DNA of 64,000 nucleotides from the NCBI GenBank assembly GCA_001899235.1, contig MKVR01000016.1, positions 1 through 64,000 on the forward strand. The letters are read 5' to 3'. The notes beneath the pieces are model-generated. The model saw only the letters and a program-made list of their open reading frames with translations. It ran no database searches and had not been told where the DNA came from. Positions 27,711-37,054 of this stretch are shown one piece after another. The position numbers and the translations under genes are program-made. How positions within the stretch are numbered: the first letter of the stretch is position 1; each line of letters begins with the position of its first letter. Source of the DNA: Nitrosospira sp. 56-18 (GTDB lineage Bacteria; Pseudomonadota; Gammaproteobacteria; Burkholderiales; Nitrosomonadaceae).

Positions 27711-28799
27711 CTAATTAACCGACAGCATTTTCGATACAAGCGCTGTTCCCAGCACGCGAGCCCGGATTTTTGCAAACGCGGTATCGCGGCTGGTCGAGGT
27801 ATCATCGCAAAAAGGCGAGAAGCCGCAATCGTCCGTCGTACCCAACTGATCGACAGGAATATAGAGCGCGGCTTCGAGAATTTGATCCCGGATTTCTTCC
27901 GGCGTCTCTATGCGAGGATTGATGGGGGCGGTTACTCCGATAAAGATGCGCTGGTCGGGCTTCATATGCGAACGTATGATTTTCAGCACCCGCTGGCGAT
28001 CCCGTTCGCCTGCCAGCGCAATATAAAAGTTATGTACTTTCAGTTGAAACAGGCTTGGCAGCAGCTCGGCGTAATCGACTTCCGCGCTGTGGGTGGAATC
28101 GCAGTCGGCGCCGGGGCAGGTATGCACTCCAAGCCGCGTAAGCTCTTCCGGCGTAAATCGCGATAGCGCGAGATTATTCAGGTCGATGAAGCTGTTAAGG
28201 AGCTTCCCGCTGGGATCGAGCTTTATTGCCAGCCGTCCTTCGGTGAAATCGATCTGGACTTTATGCGCTCCCCTTGCAAGGCAGCGGCGAATTTCGGTTT
28301 CATGCTCGGCCAGCAGGTCGTCGATGAATCTAGAGCGGGGATAACCCGGAATTTCTTCCGCGGGATACATCAGGCTCAGGGCGGAGGGCGAGATGACGGC
28401 CTGCTTGACAGGCACCTGAGCATAGCGCATGGCGGCATCCAGGTACTCGTCTGCATAGATCCGGTAACGAAACGGGCCGGCTACCAGCCTGGGCATGCGC
28501 CGGTCGTGGCCGGCTTCGAAAGGAATGGTGAAGCCATCGGGATCGGTATTGGGGAGCCCATGCACCGAATAAGTCCAGAAGTTGTGATACTTCCTTTGCT
28601 CCCCATCGGTGATCACCGGGGAGCCGGTGGCTTCGAATTGCGCTATCGTATCCCGTATCGCGACATCATAGAGCGGGAGCATTTCCAGCCCCAGCGGGTT
28701 GCTATTGGCAAGCGCCTCGATCAGTTCGGGGGGACGAGGAATGCTGCCTATAGGTTCAGTCGGTATGATGACGGCCATGGTTTCGATTGGGGTGCCCAT
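27711..28799 (-). CDS. MetE-like cobalamin-independent methyltransferase
   Basis: A 362-residue protein of the UROD/MetE-like superfamily, corresponding to the C-terminal catalytic half of MetE (MetE_C-like). It opens with IGSIPRPPEL, has TDGEQRK and the zinc-ligand segment HTCPGADCDS near residue 227, and a late Cys in GTTDDCGFSPF near 330, the positions where MetE holds zinc and activates a thiol. Stand-alone proteins of this type transfer methyl groups to homocysteine or related thiols, often from donors other than methylfolate. An internal ATG eight residues in is an alternative start. Exact donor unknown. Confidence 0.87.
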   Translation of the reverse strand: MGTPIETMAVIIPTEPIGSIPRPPELIEALANSNPLGLEMLPLYDVAIRDTIAQFEATGSPVITDGEQRKYHNFWTYSVHGLPNTDPDGFTIPFEAGHDRRMPRLVAGPFRYRIYADEYLDAAMRYAQVPVKQAVISPSALSLMYPAEEIPGYPRSRFIDDLLAEHETEIRRCLARGAHKVQIDFTEGRLAIKLDPSGKLLNSFIDLNNLALSRFTPEELTRLGVHTCPGADCDSTHSAEVDYAELLPSLFQLKVHNFYIALAGERDRQRVLKIIRSHMKPDQRIFIGVTAPINPRIETPEEIRDQILEAALYIPVDQLGTTDDCGFSPFCDDTSTSRDTAFAKIRARVLGTALVSKMLSVN

Positions 28800-28853
28800 G
28801 CAAATTAGCGGCGGAAACAGTTACCAGATATCCATAATGCCATAATTAACCCG

Positions 28854-28941
28854 AATGCAGGTGAACATCGAGTATTGCGGAAAGTTTTTGTGAATCATGG
28901 TCCTAAACTAAAAAAACGGTCAACTGCCGGATTTGGGCTTA
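28854..28941 (+). repeat. MITE-like element, right-half fragment
   Basis: Shares GCAGGTGAACATCGAGTATT, the CTAAACT-AAA segment and the right terminal repeat (CAACTGCCGGATTTGGGCTT, ending TTA) with the full copies. The left half is absent. Confidence 0.75.
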
Positions 28942-29073
28942 CGGAAAGGTAGCGGAACTTCAGCGAATCTCATGCTGGCAGAGGCTGGCAGGGACTGGCC
29001 CCGGTGGGAGACCGCCTCATTCCTGAAGGATTTTGCAGGTTTTTCCGGTTTCCTGAAAGAATGGCGAAGCGAC

Positions 29074-29299
29074 TGAACCTAAATCCGGCAGCTGGACAAG
29101 GTGGAGTGTGCGGTTTTTTGCGTGCAGGGCAAGGTGCTGCGACGTGGAATGGCTATTCCATTCCAAGGAGTTGCAACGCAGCCATGTGCAGCAAAAATCG
29201 CACAACCCGCCCTGTAGCGAACTCACCATATAGGTGAATGTCGAGTATGAATCATGACTCTAAACTGAAAATGAGCGGCCGGCTGCCGGATTAGGTTGA
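29074..29299 (+). repeat. MITE-like element, full-length copy (226 bp)
   Basis: Left end GAACCTAAATCCGGCAG (29075-29091) and right end CTGCCGGATTAGGTTGA (29283-29299) are inverted relatives of the family consensus TAATCCTGAATCCGGCAG. The interior matches the copies at 37055 (+) and 60249 (-) almost base for base, for example GGAATGGCTATTCCATTCCA. No coding sequence inside, so it is non-autonomous. Confidence 0.88.
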
Positions 29300-29350
29300 A
29301 TAGCTGAAAAGAGCAGGGAACATCAGCGGTTCTGCAACGAGGATTATTCA

Positions 29351-29390
29351 GTTTTTTGATGGGCTGTGTTTCACTCCACCTATCCTGCAG
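29351..29390. repeat. Palindromic repeat, right-arm fragment
   Basis: TTTTTTGATGGGCTGTGTTT followed by CACTCCACCTATCCTGCAG matches the right arm of the element at 4034-4119 with a few changes; the left arm is missing. Confidence 0.75.
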
Positions 29391-29487
29391 GCTGCAGTTG
29401 CTGCCTGCCTCCAGCTTTGGCCGATAGTTATTGAGCCAGCGCTTCCTCGAGCGTCGCTGGTTCTGTAACCCGGCAATTCCAGATTCC

Positions 29488-31581
29488 CTAATGCATCCAC
29501 TGCGTAAATGCGGCCACAGTTGCAACCAGCTCATGAGGTTCGACCGGCTTGGAGAGATGCATCTGGTATCCTGCCATCATTGCCCTGGTCCGGTCCTCCG
29601 AGCTTGCAAAAGCGGTAAGGGCAATCGCAGGTATTTTGCCACCGGCGCTTGCGGGAAGCTGCCGTATCTCGCGAATAAGCTGATATCCGTCCTTGCCCGG
29701 CATGCCGATGTCGCTGATCATCACATCCGGGCTGCGGGTCTTCAGCATCTCCAATCCTTCCGCGGCGTTTGCAGCGGCAACGACCTCCGCTTCGCAACCT
29801 GCCAGCACTTCCCGGATAAGTTCGCGGGAATCCTTCTCGTCATCGATGACAAGAATCCGGACTCCCTGGAGCGTGAAATTCACCCCGCCGGCATGCAGCA
29901 ACGCGCGTGCTTCCTCGCGCGGGTGGTTAACGGGTGCAAGGGGAAAGCTTACGATGAAGGATGCGCCCTTTCCTTCTCCCGGGCTTTCCGCGCGGACTGT
30001 GCCTCCATGCAATCCCACGAGCTGCTGGACGATGGCGAGTCCCAGGCCGAGCCCGCCGTGCTGCCGGGTAAGCGAAGAATCCGCCTGGCAAAAACGATCA
30101 AAAACATGCGGGAGGAACTCGGGCTGAATGCCGACCCCCGAGTCTTTTATGTTGACCTCGATCCGGGAGCCCGTCTGCATGACGGTAATCTCGATATTCC
30201 CACCCCTGGGAGTAAATTTGATGGCGTTGGAGAGGAGATTCCAGATAACCTGCTGGAGCCGATCCTGGTCGCCGGACACGAATCCTGCCGTTGGATCGAT
30301 CTTCTTTTTTAACCTGACTCCCTTGGTCTGCGTGGATGGAGTAACCGATTCGACTGCCGCTTCGGCTATGGCCGAGAGATCCACTCGCTGCATATCGAGA
30401 TGAATCTTCCCCGAAATGATGCTGCTCATTTCGAGAAGATCCTCGATCAGCTTATTCTGGACGCGCGCATTTCTTTCGATGGTCGCCAGGCCGCGCTGAA
30501 TATTTTCCTGGCTCATGGTTCCCTGCTGGATAAGCTGCGACCAGCCCAGAATCGCGTTGAGCGGCGTCCTCAGTTCATGCGACAGCGTGGCGAGAAATTC
30601 GTCCTTGAGCTGGCTCGCCCGCTCTGCTTCAGCACGCGCGATACGCTCGTTCTCGAGAAGCTGCTTTTTTTCCTCGTCGGTTCGCTTGAGCCCATCGATA
30701 TCCGTGCTTGAACCCACCCACATCGAGATATTTTCATGGATATCGTATTTGGCATGGGCGCAGGTAAGATGCCACTTATACTCCCCATCCGCTCTTTTAA
30801 CCCGATGCTCGATAAGGAAAGGCTCGCCGGTGGCAAGACAGTGCCGCCATTGCCGGATATTTTCTTCCACGTCATCCGGATGGATGAGCCTGGTCCATTC
30901 CCAGCCCAATAATTTGTCGGCGGTTTCCCCGGTAAAGTCCAGCCATTGCCGGTTTATGTAATCCAATTCGCCATCGGGCCGGCACATGAATATTTTCAGG
31001 GGCATCGAGTCTGCCATGAATCGCAGGCGCTCCCCGCTTTCGCGTACCGCTTCCTCGGCGCGCCTGCGCGCCGTGATATCACGGAAGGTCCAGACGCGGC
31101 CGATATTCTGGCTTTCTATATACTGGATCTTCGAAAACCGCTCGATCACCCTGCCATCGGTCAGCTCCAGCACGTCGTAGGTATCAGGGGGCCAGGATGC
31201 GTAAATCTTCTCGGTCCTGTCAAAAAAAGCCTGCGGGTCTTTCATCGATCTGCCGCAGAATTGCAGCAACTGGCGATGCTCGTTGAAGTAGGGTAGATCG
31301 CGCCTGATTTGCCACATCGTCAGATAAAGCTCGTTGAACCGCAGTACGGTGCCTTCCTCGTCGGTGACCAGGATACCCTCAGCCGTCGCTTCTATGGTGG
31401 CGCGCAATATCGAAAGAGAGTGGTCGAGTTGCCTTGTCTTATCCTCCAGATCTCTCTTCGCCTGCCTGAGCTCATGTTCCGCGCGCTGTCGTGCCAGCAG
31501 AATTGCGCTGGAGGTTTGCAATGCGACAGAGCGCAATAAAGCTTCTTCGTTATCTTCCAATCTCGCCATGCTCATTTCCAA
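29488..31581 (-). CDS. PAS hybrid histidine kinase/response regulator
   Basis: A 697-residue soluble hybrid sensor kinase. Order: coiled N-terminus (about 1-55), PAS (ILRATIEATAEGILVTDEEG, about 57-170), PAS with PAC (RFMADSMPLKIFMCRPDGEL, about 185-305), HisKA with phospho-His near residue 333 in TLSHELRTPLNAILGW, HATPase (DQDRLQQVIWNLLSNAIKF; GLGLGLAIV), and a C-terminal receiver with phospho-Asp near 623 in VMISDIGMPGKDG. No membrane segment, so the signal is cytosolic. The frame opens at TTG; ATG at 31575 or 31569 is equally likely. It is divergent from the next hybrid kinase. Output partner unknown; no effector lies next to it. Confidence 0.93.
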   Translation of the reverse strand: MEMSMARLEDNEEALLRSVALQTSSAILLARQRAEHELRQAKRDLEDKTRQLDHSLSILRATIEATAEGILVTDEEGTVLRFNELYLTMWQIRRDLPYFNEHRQLLQFCGRSMKDPQAFFDRTEKIYASWPPDTYDVLELTDGRVIERFSKIQYIESQNIGRVWTFRDITARRRAEEAVRESGERLRFMADSMPLKIFMCRPDGELDYINRQWLDFTGETADKLLGWEWTRLIHPDDVEENIRQWRHCLATGEPFLIEHRVKRADGEYKWHLTCAHAKYDIHENISMWVGSSTDIDGLKRTDEEKKQLLENERIARAEAERASQLKDEFLATLSHELRTPLNAILGWSQLIQQGTMSQENIQRGLATIERNARVQNKLIEDLLEMSSIISGKIHLDMQRVDLSAIAEAAVESVTPSTQTKGVRLKKKIDPTAGFVSGDQDRLQQVIWNLLSNAIKFTPRGGNIEITVMQTGSRIEVNIKDSGVGIQPEFLPHVFDRFCQADSSLTRQHGGLGLGLAIVQQLVGLHGGTVRAESPGEGKGASFIVSFPLAPVNHPREEARALLHAGGVNFTLQGVRILVIDDEKDSRELIREVLAGCEAEVVAAANAAEGLEMLKTRSPDVMISDIGMPGKDGYQLIREIRQLPASAGGKIPAIALTAFASSEDRTRAMMAGYQMHLSKPVEPHELVATVAAFTQWMH

Positions 31582-31856
31582 CTGCTGTTTTCCATAATGG
31601 TAGCAAACCTGAATTAACTGAAAAGGGTTTTACCTTGCTGCGTAAAGATGGACGGTTCGGTAGCGCACAGATAGCGCCCGCTAGGGCTGACCTTCGAAAA
31701 AATGACCGGATCACGGCAAAAACGCCCGGGTAGGCGGATGATCCCCCGGAATCCAGCATTGCTGGCGCATTATGCTATGTTGAGTATAACGGGCCATGCT
31801 ACATCGAATGGCATGATGACAATCCAATCACCGCGCGTCCTGAGGTAATCATTCCT
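31582..31856. other. Divergent promoter region between two hybrid kinases
   Basis: This 275-bp gap must contain both promoters. No consensus sigma70 site or repeat was convincingly recognised. Confidence 0.4.
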
Positions 31857-34355
31857 ATGGCGAACCGCATATCGCTGACTCAAGGGGAGATAAGCAAACC
31901 TCTCTGGTTGAACCAGAGCGGCATGGGCGCGTTCATTCGCGACCATGACTGGAATGACTCGGATCTGGGTCCCATCTCGGCATGGCCGCTTACCCTGAAA
32001 ACCGGCGTCAGCATCATGCTGTCGCTCCCCACGCCGTCCATGCTGCTGTGGGGACCCAACCTGATACAAATCCATAACGACGCCTGCCGTGACCTGATAT
32101 CCATGAAACAACCCGGGAGCCTGGGGAGGCCGGCAAGCCAGAACTGGTCCGGGATTTGGGATTTCCTGCAGCCGGCTTGCGAAGGGGTGATGCAGCGTGG
32201 CGAATCATTCATATTCGACGACAAGCGGCTGATCATCGAGCGCAGCGGAAAGCTGGAGGAGGCGTTTTTCAGGCTGACGTGCAGCGCCGTGCCAGGCGAA
32301 GCAGGAACAGGCAATGCGGATCGCGAGGAAACGGGCAGCGAGCGGATGGACAGCAGGGAAAAGGGCTCTGCGGGAGGCGTGCTGGTAACGATGACTGAAA
32401 TGATTGGATCGACGCGGGCGCCCGTCCTGGCGGCAGAAGGAGAGAGTCTCGAGCAGGCGCTGCGGGAGCGCGAGGAACTTTTTCGCCGAGCGCTCGAAAT
32501 TGAAACGATAGGCGTTGTTTTCTTTGACGCGGAGGGAAGGATTACCTTGTCCAATGAAGCCTTTCGCGAAATGAGCGGTTTCGTACGCGAAAAGGGAGGG
32601 GAGAAGCCGCATGGCGGGAGTGAAGCGGCGCCAGGGAACTGGCTGGAGGACTGGAAGGAGTGGATATCCGCCTTGCCGCAAACCATTTTCGAAATCCAGC
32701 CTGGCCAATGCGCGCTTCCCCAGGAGAAGGAGTTTGCGCGCAAGGACGGTTCCCGCTGGTGGGCGCTGACTCTGTCGAAAAGACTGAACGAGCGCGAAGG
32801 CGTGCAGTATGTGATCGACATAACCGGGCGCAAACGCGCGGAGCAGGCCCTGCGCGAAAGCGAAGCGCGCTTTCGCGCCATGGCCGAGGCTTCGCCCGCT
32901 CTTGCGTGGCGCGTCGACGCAGAAGGAAACGCCGTCTATCTCAACCAGCGATTCAGGGAATTGATCGGCATGACGCTTGAAGAACTGATGCCTGCCGGAT
33001 GGCGTTCCATCATTCATCCGGATGATGCGAAGAGATATCTTGCGGCATTCGAGGAAGCATTGCGCAAGCACAGCCGTTTTCAGCAGCGGGTGCGCATCCG
33101 CGTTGCAAATGGCGAGTGGCGCTGGCTCATATCCTACGCACTGCCCTGGTTCACCGCGAACGACGAGTATGCCGGGCATGTGGGGGTGTCGATCAATATC
33201 ACGGATGCCGTTACCGCGGAATCCGCTTTACTGGAAGCCGATCGCCGCAAGGATGAATTCCTGGCGACGCTGGCGCACGAGCTGCGAAATCCGCTCGGCC
33301 CCATCAGCAATGGGTTGTCGCTCATTGCCAGGCCAGGGGGCGCCGCATCGCTGCCGCGGCTGCTTCCGGTGATAATCCGGCAGGTGCGCTATATCGAGCG
33401 CCTGGTGGACGATCTGCTGGAGGTGTCGCGCATTACCAGCGGAAAGATCGAATTGCGCCAGGGCCCCATGCGCCTCGCCACGGCATTGCGCGATGCGCTC
33501 GAGGCAAGTATGCCGCTGGTGAAGGAAAAAGAGCATGAGCTGACCGTCTTCATCCCCGATCGGCCACTGGTGGTCTATGCCGATCCCGTGCGCCTTGCGC
33601 AGATATTCAGCAATCTACTCAATAACGCCGCCAGGTACACCAAAAAAGGGGGCCATATCTGGCTTACGGCGCGCCAGGAAGGGGATGAAGCTGTCATATC
33701 GGTGCGGGACAACGGCATGGGGATCCTGCCGGGGATGCTGCCCCGCATATTCGACATGTTCGCCCAGGAACGCCGTAATGGCATGGGACACCAGGAGGGC
33801 CTGGGCATCGGGTTGAGCCTGGTGCATCGCCTGATCCAGATGCACGGCGGCATGATCGAGGCCCGAAGCGAGGGCAGGGACGCGGGGAGCGAATTCATCG
33901 TGCGCCTGCCGCTCTGCGAGACAGCCGAAGCAGCGGAAAGCCCCGGACCGGGAAAAAATTCTCCGCCGCCGCTTGGCTTGCGCGTATTGGTGGTGGACGA
34001 CAATCGGGATGCGGCGGAAGTGCTGGCCATGCTGCTCGAATCCATCGGAGTGAATGCCCAGGCGGTGAATGGCGGGCCGGCGGCGCTAGCAGCGATACCC
34101 AATTACCAGCCGAACGTCATCCTCATGGATATCGGGATGCCGGGCATGGATGGCCATGAGGTGGCGCGGCGGATTCGCAGCCAGCCCCAGTTCAACGGCA
34201 TCAAGCTGATAGCGCTAACGGGCTGGGGACAGGAAAAAGACCGACGCGATTCGAGCAAGACCGGGTTCGATCATCATCTCACCAAACCGGTGGATTTCGG
34301 GGTACTGAAGGACCTGATCGCCGGCATGCAGAATACCAGCCTGGCTCCACCCTGA
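31857..34355 (+). CDS. PAS hybrid histidine kinase/response regulator
   Basis: An 832-residue soluble hybrid kinase. N-terminal sensor of the type LGPISAWPLTLKTGVSIMLS plus LLWGPNLIQIHNDACRDL (about 20-85), a second variable sensor region, PAS (ALEIETIGVVFFDAEGRITL), PAS with PAC (ARFRAMAEASPALAWRVDAE to about 460), HisKA with His near 475 in TLAHELRNPLGP, HATPase (DPVRLAQIFSNLLNNAARYT; GLGIGLSLV), and receiver with phospho-Asp near 757 in VILMDIGMPGMDG. It ends 276 bp before the DyP-encapsulin operon on the same strand, so it might sense a redox signal relevant to it, but the palindromic repeat between them makes co-transcription uncertain. Confidence 0.93.
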   Translation: MANRISLTQGEISKPLWLNQSGMGAFIRDHDWNDSDLGPISAWPLTLKTGVSIMLSLPTPSMLLWGPNLIQIHNDACRDLISMKQPGSLGRPASQNWSGIWDFLQPACEGVMQRGESFIFDDKRLIIERSGKLEEAFFRLTCSAVPGEAGTGNADREETGSERMDSREKGSAGGVLVTMTEMIGSTRAPVLAAEGESLEQALREREELFRRALEIETIGVVFFDAEGRITLSNEAFREMSGFVREKGGEKPHGGSEAAPGNWLEDWKEWISALPQTIFEIQPGQCALPQEKEFARKDGSRWWALTLSKRLNEREGVQYVIDITGRKRAEQALRESEARFRAMAEASPALAWRVDAEGNAVYLNQRFRELIGMTLEELMPAGWRSIIHPDDAKRYLAAFEEALRKHSRFQQRVRIRVANGEWRWLISYALPWFTANDEYAGHVGVSINITDAVTAESALLEADRRKDEFLATLAHELRNPLGPISNGLSLIARPGGAASLPRLLPVIIRQVRYIERLVDDLLEVSRITSGKIELRQGPMRLATALRDALEASMPLVKEKEHELTVFIPDRPLVVYADPVRLAQIFSNLLNNAARYTKKGGHIWLTARQEGDEAVISVRDNGMGILPGMLPRIFDMFAQERRNGMGHQEGLGIGLSLVHRLIQMHGGMIEARSEGRDAGSEFIVRLPLCETAEAAESPGPGKNSPPPLGLRVLVVDDNRDAAEVLAMLLESIGVNAQAVNGGPAALAAIPNYQPNVILMDIGMPGMDGHEVARRIRSQPQFNGIKLIALTGWGQEKDRRDSSKTGFDHHLTKPVDFGVLKDLIAGMQNTSLAPP

Positions 34356-34376
34356 CGGGTGCGGCAACTGCAGACT

Positions 34377-34466
34377 GTAGGATGGATAGTGAAACGCAAT
34401 CCATCAAAAAACATCTATCGAGCTTCAGGAAAATGATGGGTTATGCTTTGCTCCACCCATCCTACC
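34377..34466. repeat. Palindromic repeat, imperfect copy
   Basis: Left part GTAGGATGGATAGTGAAACG through CCATCA and right part ATGATGGGTTATGCTTTGCT through CATCCTACC match the arms at 4034-4119 with several differences. Lies between the hybrid kinase stop and the DyP gene, where it may end kinase transcription. Confidence 0.8.
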
Positions 34467-34631
34467 CAAGCTAAAGCTGACCGGCTAAAGCCGGCGGTGT
34501 TCAGCCTTTCCTTAAATCTTGGAGTGGAAAATCAAACCAGTCGGAGGCTAATCCTGCCGCCGCGTATGTTCACATCGGGAGTTCTATTCTACAATGGTCA
34601 AAACTCGCGCGACCGCAATATCGCCGGAGCC

Positions 34632-35681
34632 ATGCCGAAGAACATTCCCCAACCGCAAGCCGTTATCAGTCCAGTCACGCCGAGCGCGATCTTCATTGTC
34701 GCAACGCTTGCTGCGGGCGGCAATCGTGCGGATAAAGTTCGCGCCTTATGCGGAAATATCGCCGCTCTTGTCCGAGCCGTTGGCAGGCGGGTCCCTTCCG
34801 GCAATCTCTCATGCGTTTTCGGTTTCAGTTCCGGGGGATGGGATAAGCTGTTTGGTGAGCCACGTCCCGTGTCCCTGCATCCTTTCCGCGAATTCAGGAC
34901 GGACGATCGCCATGCCATGGCGACGCCGGGCGATCTCCTTCTGCACATCCGCGCCGACCGCATGGACCTGTGCTTTGAGCTTGCCATGCAGGCGCTGGGA
35001 CAACTGGGCGATGCGGTCTCGGTGGCCGACGAAGTGCATGGTTTCCGCTACTTCGATTTGCGCAGCATGGTGGGGTTCGTCGATGGCACCGAAAATCCGG
35101 CTGGCCAGGAGGCTGTGGACTTCACCATCATCGGCGACGAGGATGCGGCTTTTGCGGGCGGCAGCTACGTACTGGTGCAGAAATACCTGCATGACATGGC
35201 GGGCTGGAACTCGCTGTCCGTTGAAGCCCAGGAATGCGTGATGGGGCGCACGAAGCTCTCCGACATCGAACTCGAGGAAGGAATCAAGCCGTCATCATCG
35301 CATAGTTCATTAACGACGATCGCCGAGAACGGAAAAGAAATCAAGATTCTGCGTGACAATATGCCATTTGGCCGTCCTGGCGCGGGTGAATTCGGGACTT
35401 ACTTCATTGGTTATGCCCGCTCTCCCGCGCCTATCGAGCAGATGCTCGAAAACATGTTCGTCGGACGGCCGCCGGGTAATTACGACCGGTTGCTCGACCA
35501 CAGCCGTGCGGTCACGGGCGGTCTTTTCTTCGTCCCATCCGCCGATCTGCTCGAAGCGCTCGCGGAGCGCAACCCGCAGGCGTCCGGCGCCAGCCGGGCT
35601 GATTCGGTGCCATCCGTCCAGCCGCATCATGATGGCTCACTCAACATCGGCTCTCTCAAAGGAAATTCTCAATATGAATAA
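34632..35681 (+). CDS. DyP-type heme peroxidase with encapsulation peptide
   Basis: A 349-residue dye-decolorizing peroxidase. Heme-pocket hallmarks: GFVDGTENP near residue 150 (distal Asp of the GxxDG motif), GGSYVLVQKYLHDM, a proximal His candidate in SSSHSSL near 225, and an Arg in LRDNMPFG near 240. The last 18 residues contain DGSLNIGSLKG, a near-perfect family 1 encapsulin cargo-loading peptide, followed by NSQYE. The start ATG at 34632 has GGAG six bases upstream; the frame is open further back to 34443, but that extension runs into the palindromic repeat. The stop overlaps the encapsulin ATG by eight bases. The enzyme should be packaged in the shell and use H2O2 to oxidise dyes, heme or other substrates. 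Confidence 0.95.
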   Translation: MPKNIPQPQAVISPVTPSAIFIVATLAAGGNRADKVRALCGNIAALVRAVGRRVPSGNLSCVFGFSSGGWDKLFGEPRPVSLHPFREFRTDDRHAMATPGDLLLHIRADRMDLCFELAMQALGQLGDAVSVADEVHGFRYFDLRSMVGFVDGTENPAGQEAVDFTIIGDEDAAFAGGSYVLVQKYLHDMAGWNSLSVEAQECVMGRTKLSDIELEEGIKPSSSHSSLTTIAENGKEIKILRDNMPFGRPGAGEFGTYFIGYARSPAPIEQMLENMFVGRPPGNYDRLLDHSRAVTGGLFFVPSADLLEALAERNPQASGASRADSVPSVQPHHDGSLNIGSLKGNSQYE

Positions 35682-36474
35682 TCTGCATCGCGAGCTTGCC
35701 CCCATCTCCAGTGCTGCCTGGTCGCAAATCGACGAGGAGGTGGCGCGCACCTTCAAGCGCTCCATTGCAGGCCGGCGCGTGGTCGACGTCAAGATGCCCG
35801 GCGGTGTCGAACTGGCGGGAGTGGGAAGCGGCCACAAATATGCCATCGCTGCGCCTCAGCCGGATGTCGATGCGAAGCTGCGCGAAGTCAAAGCTCTGGT
35901 TGAGCTGACCGTGCCTTTCGAGCTACAGCGGGATGCGATCGACGATGTCGAGCGCGGCGCGAATAATTCCGACTGGCAACCAGCGAAGGACGCGGCGAAG
36001 CAGATTGCTTATGCGGAAGATCGGGCGATTTTCGACGGCTACAAGGCTGCCGGGATCGTCGGCATCCGGGAGGCCTCGTCGAATGCGAAGCTTGCATTGC
36101 CGGATAACGCCGGCGGCTATCCGGCCGCGATCAGCAAAGCGCTCGAACAATTGCGCCTCGCTGGCGTGAATGGTCCCTATTCCGTCCTGCTCGGCGCCGA
36201 TGCCTATACGGCGCTCAGCGGGGGGCGCGAGGAGGGGTACCCCATTATCGAGCACATCAGGCGTATCGTTGACGGCGAGGTCGTCTGGGCGCCCGCGCTC
36301 GGCGGCGGCAGCGTGTTATCCACCCGGGGTGGAGACTACGAGTTGCATCTCGGCCAGGATCTGTCGATCGGATATGAAAGCCACACCGACAGGATTGTGC
36401 GTCTCTATTTGCGCGAGACATTGACATTCCTGATGCTTACCAGCGAGGCGTCGGTATCGGTGATGCCACAATGA
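35674..36474 (+). CDS. Encapsulin shell protein (family 1, linocin-like)
   Basis: A 266-residue protein with the HK97 fold that self-assembles into an icosahedral nanocompartment. Family 1 features: NNLHRELAPISSAAWSQIDE at the N-terminus (the inner-surface helix that docks cargo peptides), FKRSIAGRRVVDVKMPGG, and the C-terminal YELHLGQDLSIGYESHTDRI and LYLRETLTFLML segments. Length fits the 260-270 residue class. AGGA lies upstream of the ATG, which overlaps the DyP stop, so shell and cargo are translationally coupled. No ferritin-like or hemerythrin cargo gene with a loading peptide is adjacent, so DyP is the evident native cargo. Confidence 0.95.
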   Translation: MNNLHRELAPISSAAWSQIDEEVARTFKRSIAGRRVVDVKMPGGVELAGVGSGHKYAIAAPQPDVDAKLREVKALVELTVPFELQRDAIDDVERGANNSDWQPAKDAAKQIAYAEDRAIFDGYKAAGIVGIREASSNAKLALPDNAGGYPAAISKALEQLRLAGVNGPYSVLLGADAYTALSGGREEGYPIIEHIRRIVDGEVVWAPALGGGSVLSTRGGDYELHLGQDLSIGYESHTDRIVRLYLRETLTFLMLTSEASVSVMPQ

Positions 36475-36540
36475 GTGCTGAAAAAATTTCAAACCCCGCA
36501 ACCAGCCGATTACCCGCTGACCGGAACAGGGAAATGAAGG

Positions 36541-36753
36541 GTGGACAAGCACTTTAAAGTCGGTGATCACGTAAGCTGGAATTCCGAAGCCGGATATGTC
36601 AGCGGAAAAATCATCAAGGTTCATGTCCAGGATGTGAACTACAAAGGATACATTCACCATGCCAGCCAGGACGAGCCGCAATACGAAATCCGGAGCGACA
36701 AGACGGACCATGTCGCCATGCACAAGAGGTCGGTTTTAAGGAAGCTCGAATAG
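36541..36753 (+). CDS. DUF2945 (TUDOR-like) small protein
   Basis: A 70-residue protein starting at GTG after a GGG-rich site. FKVGDHVSWNSEAGYVSGKI and IHHASQDEPQYEIRSDKTDH match the DUF2945/hypervirulence-associated TUDOR-like family: a small beta barrel. It follows the encapsulin gene by 66 bp on the same strand and may be a third gene of the operon, though this family occurs in many contexts and is not a known encapsulin partner. Function unknown. Confidence 0.83.
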   Translation: MDKHFKVGDHVSWNSEAGYVSGKIIKVHVQDVNYKGYIHHASQDEPQYEIRSDKTDHVAMHKRSVLRKLE

Positions 36754-37054
36754 GATTCCTCGGACGCGAGGTCTGAGGCAGGCAATTCTCCGCCTTGCAC
36801 GGGGCTTCGGTGATTGACGTAAGCCGGGCTTCATCCAGAACAAGCTGAGGCCGGGCGATGGCACTCAAGGAATCAGGGATATGGATCAGACCGTGATCGG
36901 AAATCCGGTGCATGATCTGATACGGCTTGGATTATTCCTGGCCACGGCCGCGCGTGGATATGGCTGGGTGGCGGCAATAGGGGTGGAAAATTCGTTTTGA
37001 TCCCGAGCCTGATCATTTTTCATGAACCGGCATCGGAAGCGACAGGGAGCGTGA
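36754..37054. other. Intergenic region before a MITE copy
   Basis: No supported gene. An imperfect hairpin (CCTCGGACGCGAGG, 36757-36770) follows the DUF2945 stop but has no T-run. Nothing else was recognised before the repeat at 37055. Confidence 0.4.

Larger units (their letters stand above)
28800..29487. other. Repeat-rich intergenic region
   Basis: No supported gene. The region contains a right-half MITE fragment (28854-28941), a full-length MITE copy (29074-29299) and a right-arm fragment of the palindromic family (29351-29390). Several short frames in it are products of these repeats. Confidence 0.7.

Noticed and set aside
34443-34631. N-terminal extension of the DyP frame
   Set aside because: It starts inside the palindromic repeat, has no ribosome binding site and does not resemble DyP proteins; the ATG at 34632 has GGAG.
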